Shown piece after piece: positions 14,773-21,987 of a stretch of DNA of 31,439 nucleotides. The first letter of the stretch is position 1. Each line of letters starts with the position of its first letter. A program made the position numbers and the translations under genes. The stretch is from Candidatus Saccharimonadota bacterium (GTDB taxonomy: Bacteria; Patescibacteriota; Saccharimonadia; Saccharimonadales; UBA10212). Location: the NCBI GenBank assembly GCA_028288985.1, contig JAQGHE010000048.1, positions 1-31,439 on the forward strand, read 5' to 3'. Below the pieces are notes generated by a model that saw only the letters and a program-made list of their open reading frames with translations, ran no database searches and had not been told where the DNA came from.

Positions 14773-15504
14773 ATGGCCAAACACAAAACCCGGCAAGGCT
14801 CACCGATGCACATCACCCCGTCTTTTGATCTATTTAGCAAAAGTAAGCAGCTGGTGCTTGATAACCTCAATATTCTTTGGCCATTTTTCTTACTGCAACT
14901 TTTGTTCCTAATGAACAATTGGCTTACCAACCCTGCAAGCGTACACGGGACAAACCGGGTAGGCTACGACATCACCGGACATAGCGTAGGAATAGCTTCT
15001 CCCACTTTTCCTAATTACTCTTGGTCACTTTTCTTGGGCATCGGGTTTTTCGCGATTATCTGGATCGTGGTATCTATAATCTTCCAGATTATGCTGCAAA
15101 GGGCTCAGCTGGACATCATAGAGGGCAAAAAATCATCATTTTCGCACCTGTGGGCTACCGTAAAAGAACTGGGTTGGCGGATGGTGGGGCTTTATCTTTT
15201 AACTGGACTGTACATCCTTATTGGGCTTATTTTAATTATCCCAGGAATAATCATGTTTCGCCGTTATTTTTTGGCGCCATACGTAATGCTTGATCGAAAA
15301 TGCAGCATTAAAGAGGCGATGGAGCGCAGTGCGGCCATAAGTAAGCCATACTCCGGCTACATTTGGGGAGTTATCGGCGTGATGGTTTTGATAAGCCTGC
15401 TGGGCATCATCCCATTCATCGGCAGCCTGGTAGCGTTCGTCGTTGGGGCTCTATATTCGCTGGCCCCGGCGCTGCGGTATCAGGAACTTAAGAAGCTAAG
15501 TTAA
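14773..15504 (+). CDS. Multi-pass membrane protein (DUF975/YciC/GPDPase-membrane-domain-like)
   Basis: This is a 243-residue integral membrane protein of unknown function. Hydrophobic segments are at about residues 34-52, 80-105, 140-165 and 195-225. The segment RRYFLAPYVMLDRKCSIKEAMERSAAIS, an LAPY-(V/L)-hD...EAhxRS pattern before the last membrane segment, resembles the C-terminal part of membrane proteins of the DUF975, YciC and glycerophosphodiester-phosphodiesterase membrane-domain type. That placement is by pattern only. Two starts are possible: ATG 14773 (7 bases after a -10 box, leaderless) and ATG 14806 (AAGG 7 bases upstream). The longer form is given. The stop codon shares bases with the stop of the convergent minus-strand gene (TTAA at 15501-15504). 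Confidence 0.85.
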   Translation: MAKHKTRQGSPMHITPSFDLFSKSKQLVLDNLNILWPFFLLQLLFLMNNWLTNPASVHGTNRVGYDITGHSVGIASPTFPNYSWSLFLGIGFFAIIWIVVSIIFQIMLQRAQLDIIEGKKSSFSHLWATVKELGWRMVGLYLLTGLYILIGLILIIPGIIMFRRYFLAPYVMLDRKCSIKEAMERSAAISKPYSGYIWGVIGVMVLISLLGIIPFIGSLVAFVVGALYSLAPALRYQELKKLS

Positions 15505-16043
15505 ACATCTTCTTTATAGTCTGTGAATTGCTCGTATTCAGGGAACTCTGTAAGAACTGACTTAATGAGCTTGGTAGGGCGAGTATTTGAATCGTCGTAT
15601 CTAATTTCACCCTTTGTTATATCAAGAAACATTTGAACCTTCTCGCCCGTAGCCTTATCAATTATGTACACGATAGCGAGCTTACGGCCACCGTGCTCCG
15701 TTAACTTGATTGCAACCTTGTTTTCTTTGTCTTCGTCCGCATCCTTTACTGCAACAGGTAGTTCGCCGAGGGTTTCGAGTGGACGCTTGCGTCGACTGTT
15801 TGCATGATACTCAACGTCGGCTTCTTCTCGGTGCTGGTTGAATGGTTTGTTGTGTAGTTTTGCCTGAAACCCACAGCTAGCGCTTTTGCATTTGCCGTCC
15901 TGATCAACCTCAGCAAGACATCTTCTACAGAGCGTGACGGCTACGTATCGGTTGTTCCAGCCGTCTAGATGAACTTCCCATGCAAACTCACCATATTTAA
16001 AGATTTCGCCTGTATCTCCGGGGTTTGTTGGAACTCTTATCAT
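15501..16043 (-). CDS. Hypothetical protein with a zinc-ribbon-like cysteine cluster
   Basis: A 180-residue soluble protein when started at ATG 16043-16041. A longer in-frame GTG start at 16118 would add 25 residues, but a -10 box (TACAAT) lies within that stretch, 6 bases before the ATG, so the short form is preferred. Cysteines C39-x2-C42 and C52-x4-C57 in VTLCRRCLAEVDQDGKCKSA look like a small zinc ribbon. The middle is basic (HANSRRKRP) and the C-terminal third predicts beta strands (RKLAIVYIIDKATGEKVQMFLD). I recognise no family. Its stop overlaps that of the membrane-protein gene on the other strand. It might bind nucleic acid, but nothing beyond the cysteines supports that. Confidence 0.75.
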   Translation of the reverse strand: MIRVPTNPGDTGEIFKYGEFAWEVHLDGWNNRYVAVTLCRRCLAEVDQDGKCKSASCGFQAKLHNKPFNQHREEADVEYHANSRRKRPLETLGELPVAVKDADEDKENKVAIKLTEHGGRKLAIVYIIDKATGEKVQMFLDITKGEIRYDDSNTRPTKLIKSVLTEFPEYEQFTDYKEDV

Positions 16044-16049
16044 TACATG

Positions 16050-16055
16050 ATTGTA
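16050..16055 (-). promoter_or_regulatory. Possible -10 element for the zinc-ribbon-like gene
   Basis: TACAAT on the minus strand ends 6 bases before ATG 16043. The matching -35 position reads TTTATT (weak). Spacing predicts a leaderless mRNA and argues against the upstream GTG start. Confidence 0.4.
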
Positions 16056-16160
16056 TACCTGAGATAACCTACAATAAAGCCATGAGAACAATATAGGGAT
16101 TAAGCTCCTCGCTAGCACAAGCTGCTCACATCGTGCATGCGGGAACGCAGTTGGAAAACT

Positions 16161-16196
16161 AGAACAGCCATGTTCTCGCCTATCGGTTCAAGTCCT
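16161..16196 (+). other. tRNA-like fragment (degenerate), not a working tRNA
   Basis: This stretch holds a perfect hairpin AGAACA-GCCA-TGTTCT (16161-16176), then GGTTCAAGTCCT (16185-16196), identical to 12 bases of the tRNA-Leu T-arm on the other strand (16266-16277). Upstream is a D-loop-like AGTTGG. The T-stem and acceptor do not pair, so this may be a decayed tRNA or chance. The gap 16044-16214 holds nothing else I can support. Confidence 0.25.
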
Positions 16197-16214
16197 CAAC
16201 ACATGAATTGAAAT

Positions 16215-16240
16215 CAAAAACACTCCCTTATCGGGAGCGT
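16215..16240 (-). terminator. Rho-independent terminator after tRNA-Leu
   Basis: On the minus strand ACGCTCCC pairs with GGGAGTGT (8 pairs with one G-U) around a 5-base loop, followed by TTTTT. It begins about 12 bases after the tRNA CCA end. Flanking arms ATTGAAAT (16207-16214) and ATTTCAAT (16245-16252) extend the dyad, so it may stop transcription from both sides. Confidence 0.85.
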
Positions 16241-16252
16241 CTTAATTTCAAT

Positions 16253-16337
16253 TGGTGGGGATGAAAGGACTTGAACCTTCACGCCTTACGGCACTAGTTC
16301 CTAAAACTAGCGTGTATACCAATTTCACCACATCCCC
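16253..16337 (-). tRNA. tRNA-Leu (anticodon UAG)
   Basis: An 85-base type II tRNA. The acceptor stem GGGGATG/CATCCCC pairs fully. The anticodon stem CTAGT/ACTAG encloses loop TTTAGGA, giving anticodon UAG, which reads CUA and possibly other CUN codons. A long variable arm with GCC-GTAA-GGC is typical of leucine tRNAs. The T-arm GAAGG-TTCAAGT-CCTTT is canonical, the discriminator is A, and CCA is encoded. A strong terminator follows. Confidence 0.95.
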
Positions 16338-16374
16338 TCGTCAGAATAAGTTATCACCTTTCGCAACAGATATG

Positions 16375-16380
16375 ATTATA
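16375..16380 (-). promoter_or_regulatory. Possible -10 element for tRNA-Leu
   Basis: TATAAT on the minus strand would start transcription about 30 bases before the mature tRNA. No convincing -35 box lies upstream, and the hexamer is part of a small dyad (AGATAT-AATC-ATATCT). Confidence 0.3.
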
Positions 16381-16420
16381 TCTATTGCTGCCACTTTCCG
16401 CTATTCCTCCTCTAAAAATA

Positions 16421-16442
16421 ACGAGCAGCTTGCTTTGCTCGT
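16421..16442 (-). terminator. Terminator downstream of the sigma factor gene (possibly bidirectional)
   Basis: ACGAGCA (16421-16427) and TGCTCGT (16436-16442) form a 7-bp stem with an 8-base loop. On the minus strand TATTTTTA follows, and on the plus strand CATTTTTG. It lies about 95 bases after the stop of the sigma factor gene and before tRNA-Leu. Confidence 0.75.
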
Positions 16443-16534
16443 CATTTTTGAAAAAACACAAAATAACAGATTGTATTCTACCTATTTTTCCTTTAAATGG
16501 CTAGCCTCTAGGCAGAACGGGCACCTTCTTACCC

Positions 16535-18271
16535 TTACGCGACTTTAGGTTGATAGATCACTTCACTCATCCCTGCTTGGATCTGGCCATCCAACCATGA
16601 GTCAAAAGAGCTTTGAGAGCGAAATGCCCGCTGCTCGAGGGGACTCTCGCCCGGCCGTTCCTCAAGATTACTTTGCATACTTTCAAACAGTTTAGTTTTT
16701 AGGCCCGCTAGGGCCCTGGTACTGGAAGATTTAAGGGCTTCTTCAGCCGCAGCACTGATAGTCATAGCGTTAAATTGTACGGGCTGAGTTAAAAACACCG
16801 ACCTGTCTACATATTCCAGATATTGCCGATAGAGCAGGTTAGTATAGCTGAGATTAGCACGACTTTCGCCCATTTTTTCTAAGGTCTGGCTTTCGTCGAC
16901 CCCTAAAGCCCAGTGGCCATATCCATAATAATACCTATCGATAGAGGGAAGTTTAGATTTCCTGGCAATATCGTCCAATGACAGCTTGTTTTGTCTGATA
17001 GCGAAGTTTAACGATTTGGTAAGCATTGATTTTAGGCTTTCCCCTCGTTCTATACTTTTTGGCTGTGGCCTTTCATGTACGGCACCATAGCTTCCTCTAA
17101 CTGAGCCTACCGAAGTCCTGCTCTCGTATATTAAATCCATCATCTTGCTATAGCCGGCCATTCGAGCTAAAGCTTTGCTCTCAATCTGTTTTATGCGTTC
17201 GCGTGTGACATTTAGTTCTTGGCCTATTCCCTCCAATGTTGCGGGTTCGCCCTCAAAGCCAAACCGCATTTTTATAACCTTGCGCTCCCGTTCGGGCAAA
17301 GTCTCTAGAATTTCAAGCAGCCTCTCGGTCCGATCGCGCTCTTCAATCACCGCTGAGACGTCATTGCAGCCATCGCTAATAGCTTCATAAAAGGTTGGGG
17401 GCACATCGCCCTCTTGTACGGCTAGAGTGTCGCCTGGTCGCTGCGATTCTTCCTGTAGCTGATCGAAGGATAGCCTCTCCCTGATCCCTTGGATATATGT
17501 TTTTTGGGTTTGCGGATCATGCCCCAGATACCCGAGCGCTTCCATATGAGGAAATGTCGACTTATCTAGAGCCTCCGGGTATGCGGTGACCATAGTTAAT
17601 GCCCGGACTACGTTTACGGGTACTTTTACGTTATGGTCGGCGATTATCGCCAGCTCGATAGCTTGCTCTATCCGCCACATCGCATAGGTAGTAAAATTAG
17701 CACCTACTTCCGCTTTGTAATTACTAGCTGCTTGCATCAAACCATCATTGGCAGCTTGAATCCGATCGGCTAGCGGCAAAGGATCAGCAGCGAACTTTGC
17801 AAGGTTTTTTATTCTGGCACCACTTTTGATACTATCGTTTGACCCCCAGCCCATAGTCTGCCTGGCTACATGGGCAGCAAACCGTAGATGGCTGGTAAAC
17901 AATCTTTCCTGGGCAATTCTGCCGGCTTCCGCTTTGGCCTTGATCTGCAGCACTTCTCCTTCTAGGGGAATTTCGGCAAATTCAAGAGTTTCAAGAATGT
18001 CTTCGGCATTTTCCCCATTTCGAATAATATCGGCCAATTGCCTCACCTCAACGGGATCAGGTATCGGAATGCCTGCTATTTCCTTTTGGTACAATTTTAC
18101 ACCGTCAGATGACGGTAAAGAAGCTTCTGCCTGGTCGGAAGAATCCGGAGAATCATAACCATCAAATCCGTAGATTTTTGCTAAATCAATCTCCCCCGAA
18201 TCGAGGTCATCTGAGTAACTATAGTCATCAAAACCAGAAGCACCCGTTTCGGGTGAGCGCAATTTAGGCAT
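16535..18271 (-). CDS. Divergent sigma-70 family RNA polymerase sigma factor with long C-terminal extension
   Basis: A 578-residue sigma-like protein. After an acidic N-terminus (1-55), region 1.2 is seen at DGVKLYQKEIAGIPI (57-71) and region 2 at 123-222 (LFTSHLRFAAHVAR ... LMQAASNYKAEVGANFTTYAMWRIEQAI). Regions 3 and 4 follow, the latter clear at 315-370 (LETLPERERKVIKMRFGFEG, NVTRERIKQIESKALARM). An insert of about 25 residues sits between 2.1 and 2.2. In 2.4 the E. coli W434, R436, T440 and R441 positions are R, E, E and L, while W433 and Q437 are kept. About 200 residues follow region 4.2, which is normally the end; I recognise no domain there. The gene has the best promoter in the window and essentially no leader. 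It could be the primary sigma of this lineage or an alternative one. Confidence 0.85.
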   Translation of the reverse strand: MPKLRSPETGASGFDDYSYSDDLDSGEIDLAKIYGFDGYDSPDSSDQAEASLPSSDGVKLYQKEIAGIPIPDPVEVRQLADIIRNGENAEDILETLEFAEIPLEGEVLQIKAKAEAGRIAQERLFTSHLRFAAHVARQTMGWGSNDSIKSGARIKNLAKFAADPLPLADRIQAANDGLMQAASNYKAEVGANFTTYAMWRIEQAIELAIIADHNVKVPVNVVRALTMVTAYPEALDKSTFPHMEALGYLGHDPQTQKTYIQGIRERLSFDQLQEESQRPGDTLAVQEGDVPPTFYEAISDGCNDVSAVIEERDRTERLLEILETLPERERKVIKMRFGFEGEPATLEGIGQELNVTRERIKQIESKALARMAGYSKMMDLIYESRTSVGSVRGSYGAVHERPQPKSIERGESLKSMLTKSLNFAIRQNKLSLDDIARKSKLPSIDRYYYGYGHWALGVDESQTLEKMGESRANLSYTNLLYRQYLEYVDRSVFLTQPVQFNAMTISAAAEEALKSSSTRALAGLKTKLFESMQSNLEERPGESPLEQRAFRSQSSFDSWLDGQIQAGMSEVIYQPKVA

Positions 18272-18281
18272 ATTGCCGTAT

Positions 18282-18310
18282 ATTATACAATAACAATTGA
18301 ATTATGTCTA
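18282..18310 (-). promoter_or_regulatory. Promoter of the sigma factor gene
   Basis: On the minus strand TAGACA (18310-18305) and TATAAT (18287-18282) are 17 bases apart, matching 11 of 12 consensus positions. The -10 box ends 10 bases before the ATG, so the leader would be about 3 bases. Confidence 0.8.
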
Positions 18311-18324
18311 CCAGATAAAACTAA

Positions 18325-18864
18325 CTATTTTTTGCGGTAAAACACCAGCTGGGCGTCCCCGTAGTTTTTTTGCTCGACAATTTTGCAATCCGGGAATTCC
18401 GGCAACTCGTTATTGTGGCCGGGATAGGACAGAACTGCCAGGCCGCCGGACTTAAGGTGGCGTTTTATGACTTTATAAGTGAGCGAAGGCTGCAGGTCGT
18501 CATAGGAAGGGTCTAGCAAGACGATGTCATACTTTTCTTTTTCTACATGGCGCGAGCTCCAACCAGACAGATGCGCCCGGGTAGCATGGATAACTTTCCC
18601 GGCGTGCAGCTGCTCAATATTTTGCTCTATGACATTAAAGGCCGCCCTGTCTTTTTCCACGGCCACCACGCTGCCCGCTCCGCGACTGGCTGCCTCATAC
18701 GCCAATGCTCCGCTGCCGGCAAAGGCATCTAGAAATGACAGGCCTTCGATATCTCCTAGGATATTAAACAGTGCGCCGCGCACTTTGTCGCTCATAGGAT
18801 GAGTCTTATGACTGTGCGGGCTACTGAATTCCCTACCCTTATATTTTCCTGCGATAATCCTCAT
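18325..18864 (-). CDS. rsmD: 16S rRNA (guanine966-N2)-methyltransferase
   Basis: RsmD methylates G966 of 16S rRNA in the 30S head using S-adenosylmethionine. The 179-residue length fits. The family start MRIIAGKYKGREF, the segment HPMSDKVRGALFNILGD and the SAM motif FLDAFAGSGALAYEAASRGA are clear. The catalytic (N/D)PP(Y/F) motif reads DPSY in DIVLLDPSYDDLQ, a variant with Ser for the second Pro. It starts 9 bases after recG. TAGAAT, which begins with the recG stop codon, ends 6 bases before the ATG, so it may also have its own leaderless promoter. Confidence 0.93.
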   Translation of the reverse strand: MRIIAGKYKGREFSSPHSHKTHPMSDKVRGALFNILGDIEGLSFLDAFAGSGALAYEAASRGAGSVVAVEKDRAAFNVIEQNIEQLHAGKVIHATRAHLSGWSSRHVEKEKYDIVLLDPSYDDLQPSLTYKVIKRHLKSGGLAVLSYPGHNNELPEFPDCKIVEQKNYGDAQLVFYRKK

Positions 18865-18870
18865 TGTTTT

Positions 18871-18876
18871 ATTCTA
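18871..18876 (-). promoter_or_regulatory. Possible -10 element for rsmD
   Basis: TAGAAT on the minus strand overlaps the recG stop codon and ends 6 bases before the rsmD ATG. A TTGCGG lies 18 bases upstream. No SD is present. Confidence 0.4.
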
Positions 18877-20907
18877 GTTTAAATTTGTTATGGCCCGCAA
18901 TGCAGTGACCTTCGACTCGAGGCGCGGATATTTTTTGAGGGGCTCTTTTTTGTCTATAAACGCTTGGGCGGCTTTGCGGGCCGAGGCAATTAATTTCAGA
19001 TCTGTGAGCTTGGCTACGCGCAGGTCCAGTGCACCGTGCTGGAAAGTTCCATAGATGGCACCGGGACCGCGAAGCTGCAAGTCCAGTTCGGCTAGTTTGA
19101 AGCCGTCCGTAGTCGTCTCTAGAGCCCGCAGCCGCTGGCTTGGTGCCTGGCTGCCTTCCAGCATCAGGTACGCGTAACTCTGATGAGCCCCACGCCCTAC
19201 CCTACCGCGCAGCTGGTGTATCTGAGCCAGCCCGAACCGCTCCGCCCCTTCGATCAGCATGATCGTGGCATTGGGCACGTCCACGCCGACTTCTATTACC
19301 GTGGTACTGACCAGAATGTCATACTCACGGTTTAGAAATTTTTGCATGGCTTCTTCTTTGTCGGTGCTCTTCATCTTACCGTGCAGAAGACCGACGCTGC
19401 GCCCCTCAAAGTCTTTGCGGACCCGCTCGTAAACTTCCTCAGCTGATAGGCCGCCGCTGGTTTCGGTATCGGCTATCAAAGGACAGACTACGAACATCTG
19501 TCTTCCGGCTTCCAGTTCTTTGTCTATTGATTCGTTTAGCTGAGCCCTAGAATTGGGGGAAGTGATTTTGGTGGCTATCTGCTGCCTGCCGGGCGGCAGC
19601 TCGTCCAAGATCGATACGTCCAGCTCTCCGTATAAAGTGAGTGCTAGGCTGCGCGGAATCGGCGTAGCCGTCATATGCAGAACGTGGGGCATATGCCCGG
19701 CTTTGGCCTGCAGTTTCTTGCGCTGGTCTACACCGAAGCGGTGCTGCTCGTCTATAACTATCAGGCCGAGTTTATGCATATCAACCTTATCGGTAATAAG
19801 TGCGTGGGTGCCCACGATCATCTGGATCTCTCCGCTGGCTAACTTTTCCCGGGCTAACTCTTTCTGCTTGGGCTTTAGGCCGCCAATTAACAGCCCTACT
19901 TTATCGGCTTGGCCAACACTGCCCAATAGTCTATATAGAGTGTCGGCATGCTGACGCGCCAAAATCTCCGTCGGGGCCATCAGGGCTACCTGCAGCCCCT
20001 GCTCGATCGCCATCAATGCCGCCATGGCAGCCACTACAGTCTTGCCGGAACCTACATCGCCCTCAATCAGCCTGTTCATCGGCTGCGTCTTCTCCAGATC
20101 CTGATAGATCTGCCAGACTACCTTACGCTGAGCATCTGTCAGCTTAAAGGGTAATTCCGAGACGAATTTCTTGGCTAAATCTTGCTTGAACGGAACTTTA
20201 AGGCTTTTCTCGTGGGCGACTGCCTGCTTATTTAGCAAGGCGGCCAGCGATAGTTCAAAAACCTCTTCAAACCCTAACCGTTTTTTGGCTAGTTCTAGCG
20301 CCTTATTGCCGCTGGGAAAATGCATCTGCGTAGCTGCGCGGGCATAAACGATTAAATTATTATCATCCAGCACCCACTGGGGCAGATGCTCCGGCAGTTC
20401 TTTGGCTTGCACCACGGCTTCACGCACCAATTTTCGAATTTGGCCGGACTTAAGGCCCTTGGTCACCCGATAAACAGGAATTATGCGGGCAGTATTTACA
20501 GGAAAATCACTGACGAGCTCGGCTGAGGGATTAGTGATGCTAAAGCGCTGGCGCCTAAGTGCATACTCTCCGGATATAAAGTAATCGGCGCCAGGCTTTA
20601 TGCCGGCAGCTCGATATGGCTGGTTAAACCATGTAAGGCGAACGGACCCCGTGTCGTCTGAGGCCAGTGCCTCTGTGATGTGCATGCCGCGGCGCACATA
20701 CCGGCTGGTTACTGAGCTGATTTTAGCCTGCAGCGTCACAATTCCCGGGCGGATATCACCGATCTTGACTATATTGGAATAGTCTTCGTAGCGACGGGGG
20801 TAATAGTCAATAAGCTCTCCAACCGTATGTACGCCAAGGACGCCCAGCTTTTTAGCCAGTTCATCTCCCACACCTTTTAGGTCGGTTATCGGATCGTTCA
20901 GAGTCAC
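18874..20907 (-). CDS. recG: ATP-dependent DNA helicase RecG
   Basis: RecG remodels stalled forks and Holliday junctions. The 677-residue length is normal. The N-terminal wedge/OB domain (about 60-150) precedes the helicase core: Walker A EGDVGSGKTVVA, motif II DEQHRFGVDQR, motif III MTATPIPRSL, and motif VI QLRGRVGRG followed by the RecG-type SYAYLML and GPGAIYGTFQHG. The start codon is GTG (20907-20905). TATACT ends 7 bases before it, and there is no SD. It is followed after 9 bases by rsmD. The N-terminal half of the protein begins with TDLKGVGDELAKKLGVLGVHTV, a helix-hairpin-helix-like segment typical of RecG. Confidence 0.96.
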   Translation of the reverse strand: MTLNDPITDLKGVGDELAKKLGVLGVHTVGELIDYYPRRYEDYSNIVKIGDIRPGIVTLQAKISSVTSRYVRRGMHITEALASDDTGSVRLTWFNQPYRAAGIKPGADYFISGEYALRRQRFSITNPSAELVSDFPVNTARIIPVYRVTKGLKSGQIRKLVREAVVQAKELPEHLPQWVLDDNNLIVYARAATQMHFPSGNKALELAKKRLGFEEVFELSLAALLNKQAVAHEKSLKVPFKQDLAKKFVSELPFKLTDAQRKVVWQIYQDLEKTQPMNRLIEGDVGSGKTVVAAMAALMAIEQGLQVALMAPTEILARQHADTLYRLLGSVGQADKVGLLIGGLKPKQKELAREKLASGEIQMIVGTHALITDKVDMHKLGLIVIDEQHRFGVDQRKKLQAKAGHMPHVLHMTATPIPRSLALTLYGELDVSILDELPPGRQQIATKITSPNSRAQLNESIDKELEAGRQMFVVCPLIADTETSGGLSAEEVYERVRKDFEGRSVGLLHGKMKSTDKEEAMQKFLNREYDILVSTTVIEVGVDVPNATIMLIEGAERFGLAQIHQLRGRVGRGAHQSYAYLMLEGSQAPSQRLRALETTTDGFKLAELDLQLRGPGAIYGTFQHGALDLRVAKLTDLKLIASARKAAQAFIDKKEPLKKYPRLESKVTALRAITNLN

Positions 20908-20914
20908 TTAAACT

Positions 20915-20920
20915 AGTATA
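20915..20920 (-). promoter_or_regulatory. Possible -10 element for recG
   Basis: TATACT on the minus strand ends 7 bases before the GTG start, predicting a leaderless recG mRNA. The -35 position is poor. The palindrome GATTGCAATC (20921-20930) lies directly upstream. Confidence 0.45.
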
Positions 20921-20922
20921 GA

Positions 20923-20951
20923 TTGCAATCGACGCAAAATAAGATTATTTT
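20923..20951 (+). promoter_or_regulatory. Possible promoter of the 85-residue unknown gene
   Basis: TTGCAA (20923-20928) and TATTTT (20946-20951) are 17 bases apart, and the -10 ends 6 bases before the ATG. The -35 box overlaps the palindrome GATTGCAATC between this gene and divergent recG. Confidence 0.4.
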
Positions 20952-20957
20952 ACAAGT

Positions 20958-21215
20958 ATGAATAGAACGCCTGAATTGCCATCCCAAGAAGCTGCTATAG
21001 AACAGGGCTTGAGCTTTTACGGAGCTGTGGAAGAAGCCGACACCGAGGAAGGCGCTGGTACCAGAGTGTCAATAATACCCGTTGGTTCAGAGTCTGCCAT
21101 GTTAAGCGGCGTGACTGAACGACAGTACTTCTTAACGAGACGCGGCTACGAGAAATCCGTGCGAAAAGACATTAGATTAGCTGCCAGATATATCGGCAGA
21201 AACGTTTTGCGATAG
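20958..21215 (+). CDS. Hypothetical protein, 85 residues
   Basis: A short frame divergent from recG and convergent with the methyltransferase gene, whose stop is one base away. The N-terminal half is acidic (EEADTEEGAGT) and the C-terminal half basic (RRGYEKSVRKDIRLAARYIGRNVLR), which could bind nucleic acid or a membrane surface. It has no cysteine, signal peptide or known motif. It lacks an SD but has a -10-like box 6 bases before the ATG, like several other genes here. The tight fit between its neighbours supports a real gene, although small ORFs of this size can be chance. Confidence 0.6.
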   Translation: MNRTPELPSQEAAIEQGLSFYGAVEEADTEEGAGTRVSIIPVGSESAMLSGVTERQYFLTRRGYEKSVRKDIRLAARYIGRNVLR

Positions 21216-21216
21216 A

Positions 21217-21987
21217 TTACTTCTTTTTAAGACGCAGCCAGACGCTGGGGCCGAAATAGATAGGTGCCAGCAGCGGCTGCATAACTTGCTCAACTGCTAG
21301 CAGGGGCTTTTTGCCGAGGACTCGCTTAAGTGTTGGGGAGCGCATATTAGAGCCGCTCAAGGTCGCTTCCACCTCAAAGCCGGCTTCTTGAAGCTTTTTG
21401 ATGACCGTTTTGGGGTGGTGGTTTACGAACGGGATATCGTCCTTATTCTGCTCGCTCCTGATATCAACAGGTGTTTTAGGGACACTTTTACCCCGCAGGC
21501 CGTAGCGGATTCTATTTAAGAAGTGGGCGTCGTTAGCAAATTCCAGCAGGAAGGTGCCGCCGGGCTGAAGCACGCGGGCGATTTCTGCGAATTCCGGCGA
21601 AGGATCCGGCAGGTGATGCAGAACCCGGACCACTAGGACCAGGTCCGCCGAACCGTCTTTCATCTTCAGGTTGGATGCTTGCAGCAGCTTTTGGCTAACC
21701 TGGGGAGTATCTCTTAAATAAATCTTGGCGATATCCAGCTGCTGCTGACTTGGCTCGGCCAGCGTTACTTTATCCGAGAACTTAGTTAAAAATTTGCTGA
21801 GGCGTCCATAGCCGCCGCCGACATCAACCGCTTGCTTGAATTTGCGGCCGCGCAGCAGACGCCGGATAGCCATTTCCTCGGCCGCATGCTCATAATCCCG
21901 CCCCTGCCAGTAATCCTGGTAGTTATATTCCGGGTCGTCATACTGATCGGCTTTTCTTACGACCTTTGATTTTTTAACTTCTGCCAT
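21217..21987 (-). CDS. SAM-dependent methyltransferase (class I, methyltransferase-11-like)
   Basis: A 256-residue class I methyltransferase. Motif I AVDVGGGYGRLSKFLTKF (about 53-70) binds SAM, TLAEPSQQQLDIAK is motif II, DLVLVVRVLHHLPD is motif IV (VRVLHHL), and ARVLQPGGTFLLEFAN is post-motif IV. The C-terminal part includes a basic, hydrophobic stretch ending in WLRLKKK. The substrate cannot be read from sequence. Small molecules, quinones or lipids are typical for this fold class. Its ATG touches the tyrS stop (TAGATG) and the SD AGGAGG overlaps the end of tyrS, so the two genes form one unit, which gives no firm functional clue. Confidence 0.88.
   Translation of the reverse strand: MAEVKKSKVVRKADQYDDPEYNYQDYWQGRDYEHAAEEMAIRRLLRGRKFKQAVDVGGGYGRLSKFLTKFSDKVTLAEPSQQQLDIAKIYLRDTPQVSQKLLQASNLKMKDGSADLVLVVRVLHHLPDPSPEFAEIARVLQPGGTFLLEFANDAHFLNRIRYGLRGKSVPKTPVDIRSEQNKDDIPFVNHHPKTVIKKLQEAGFEVEATLSGSNMRSPTLKRVLGKKPLLAVEQVMQPLLAPIYFGPSVWLRLKKK

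Noticed and set aside
16252..16548. A 98-codon plus-strand open frame across the tRNA region
   Set aside because: It runs antisense through tRNA-Leu and the terminator, so it is a chance frame.
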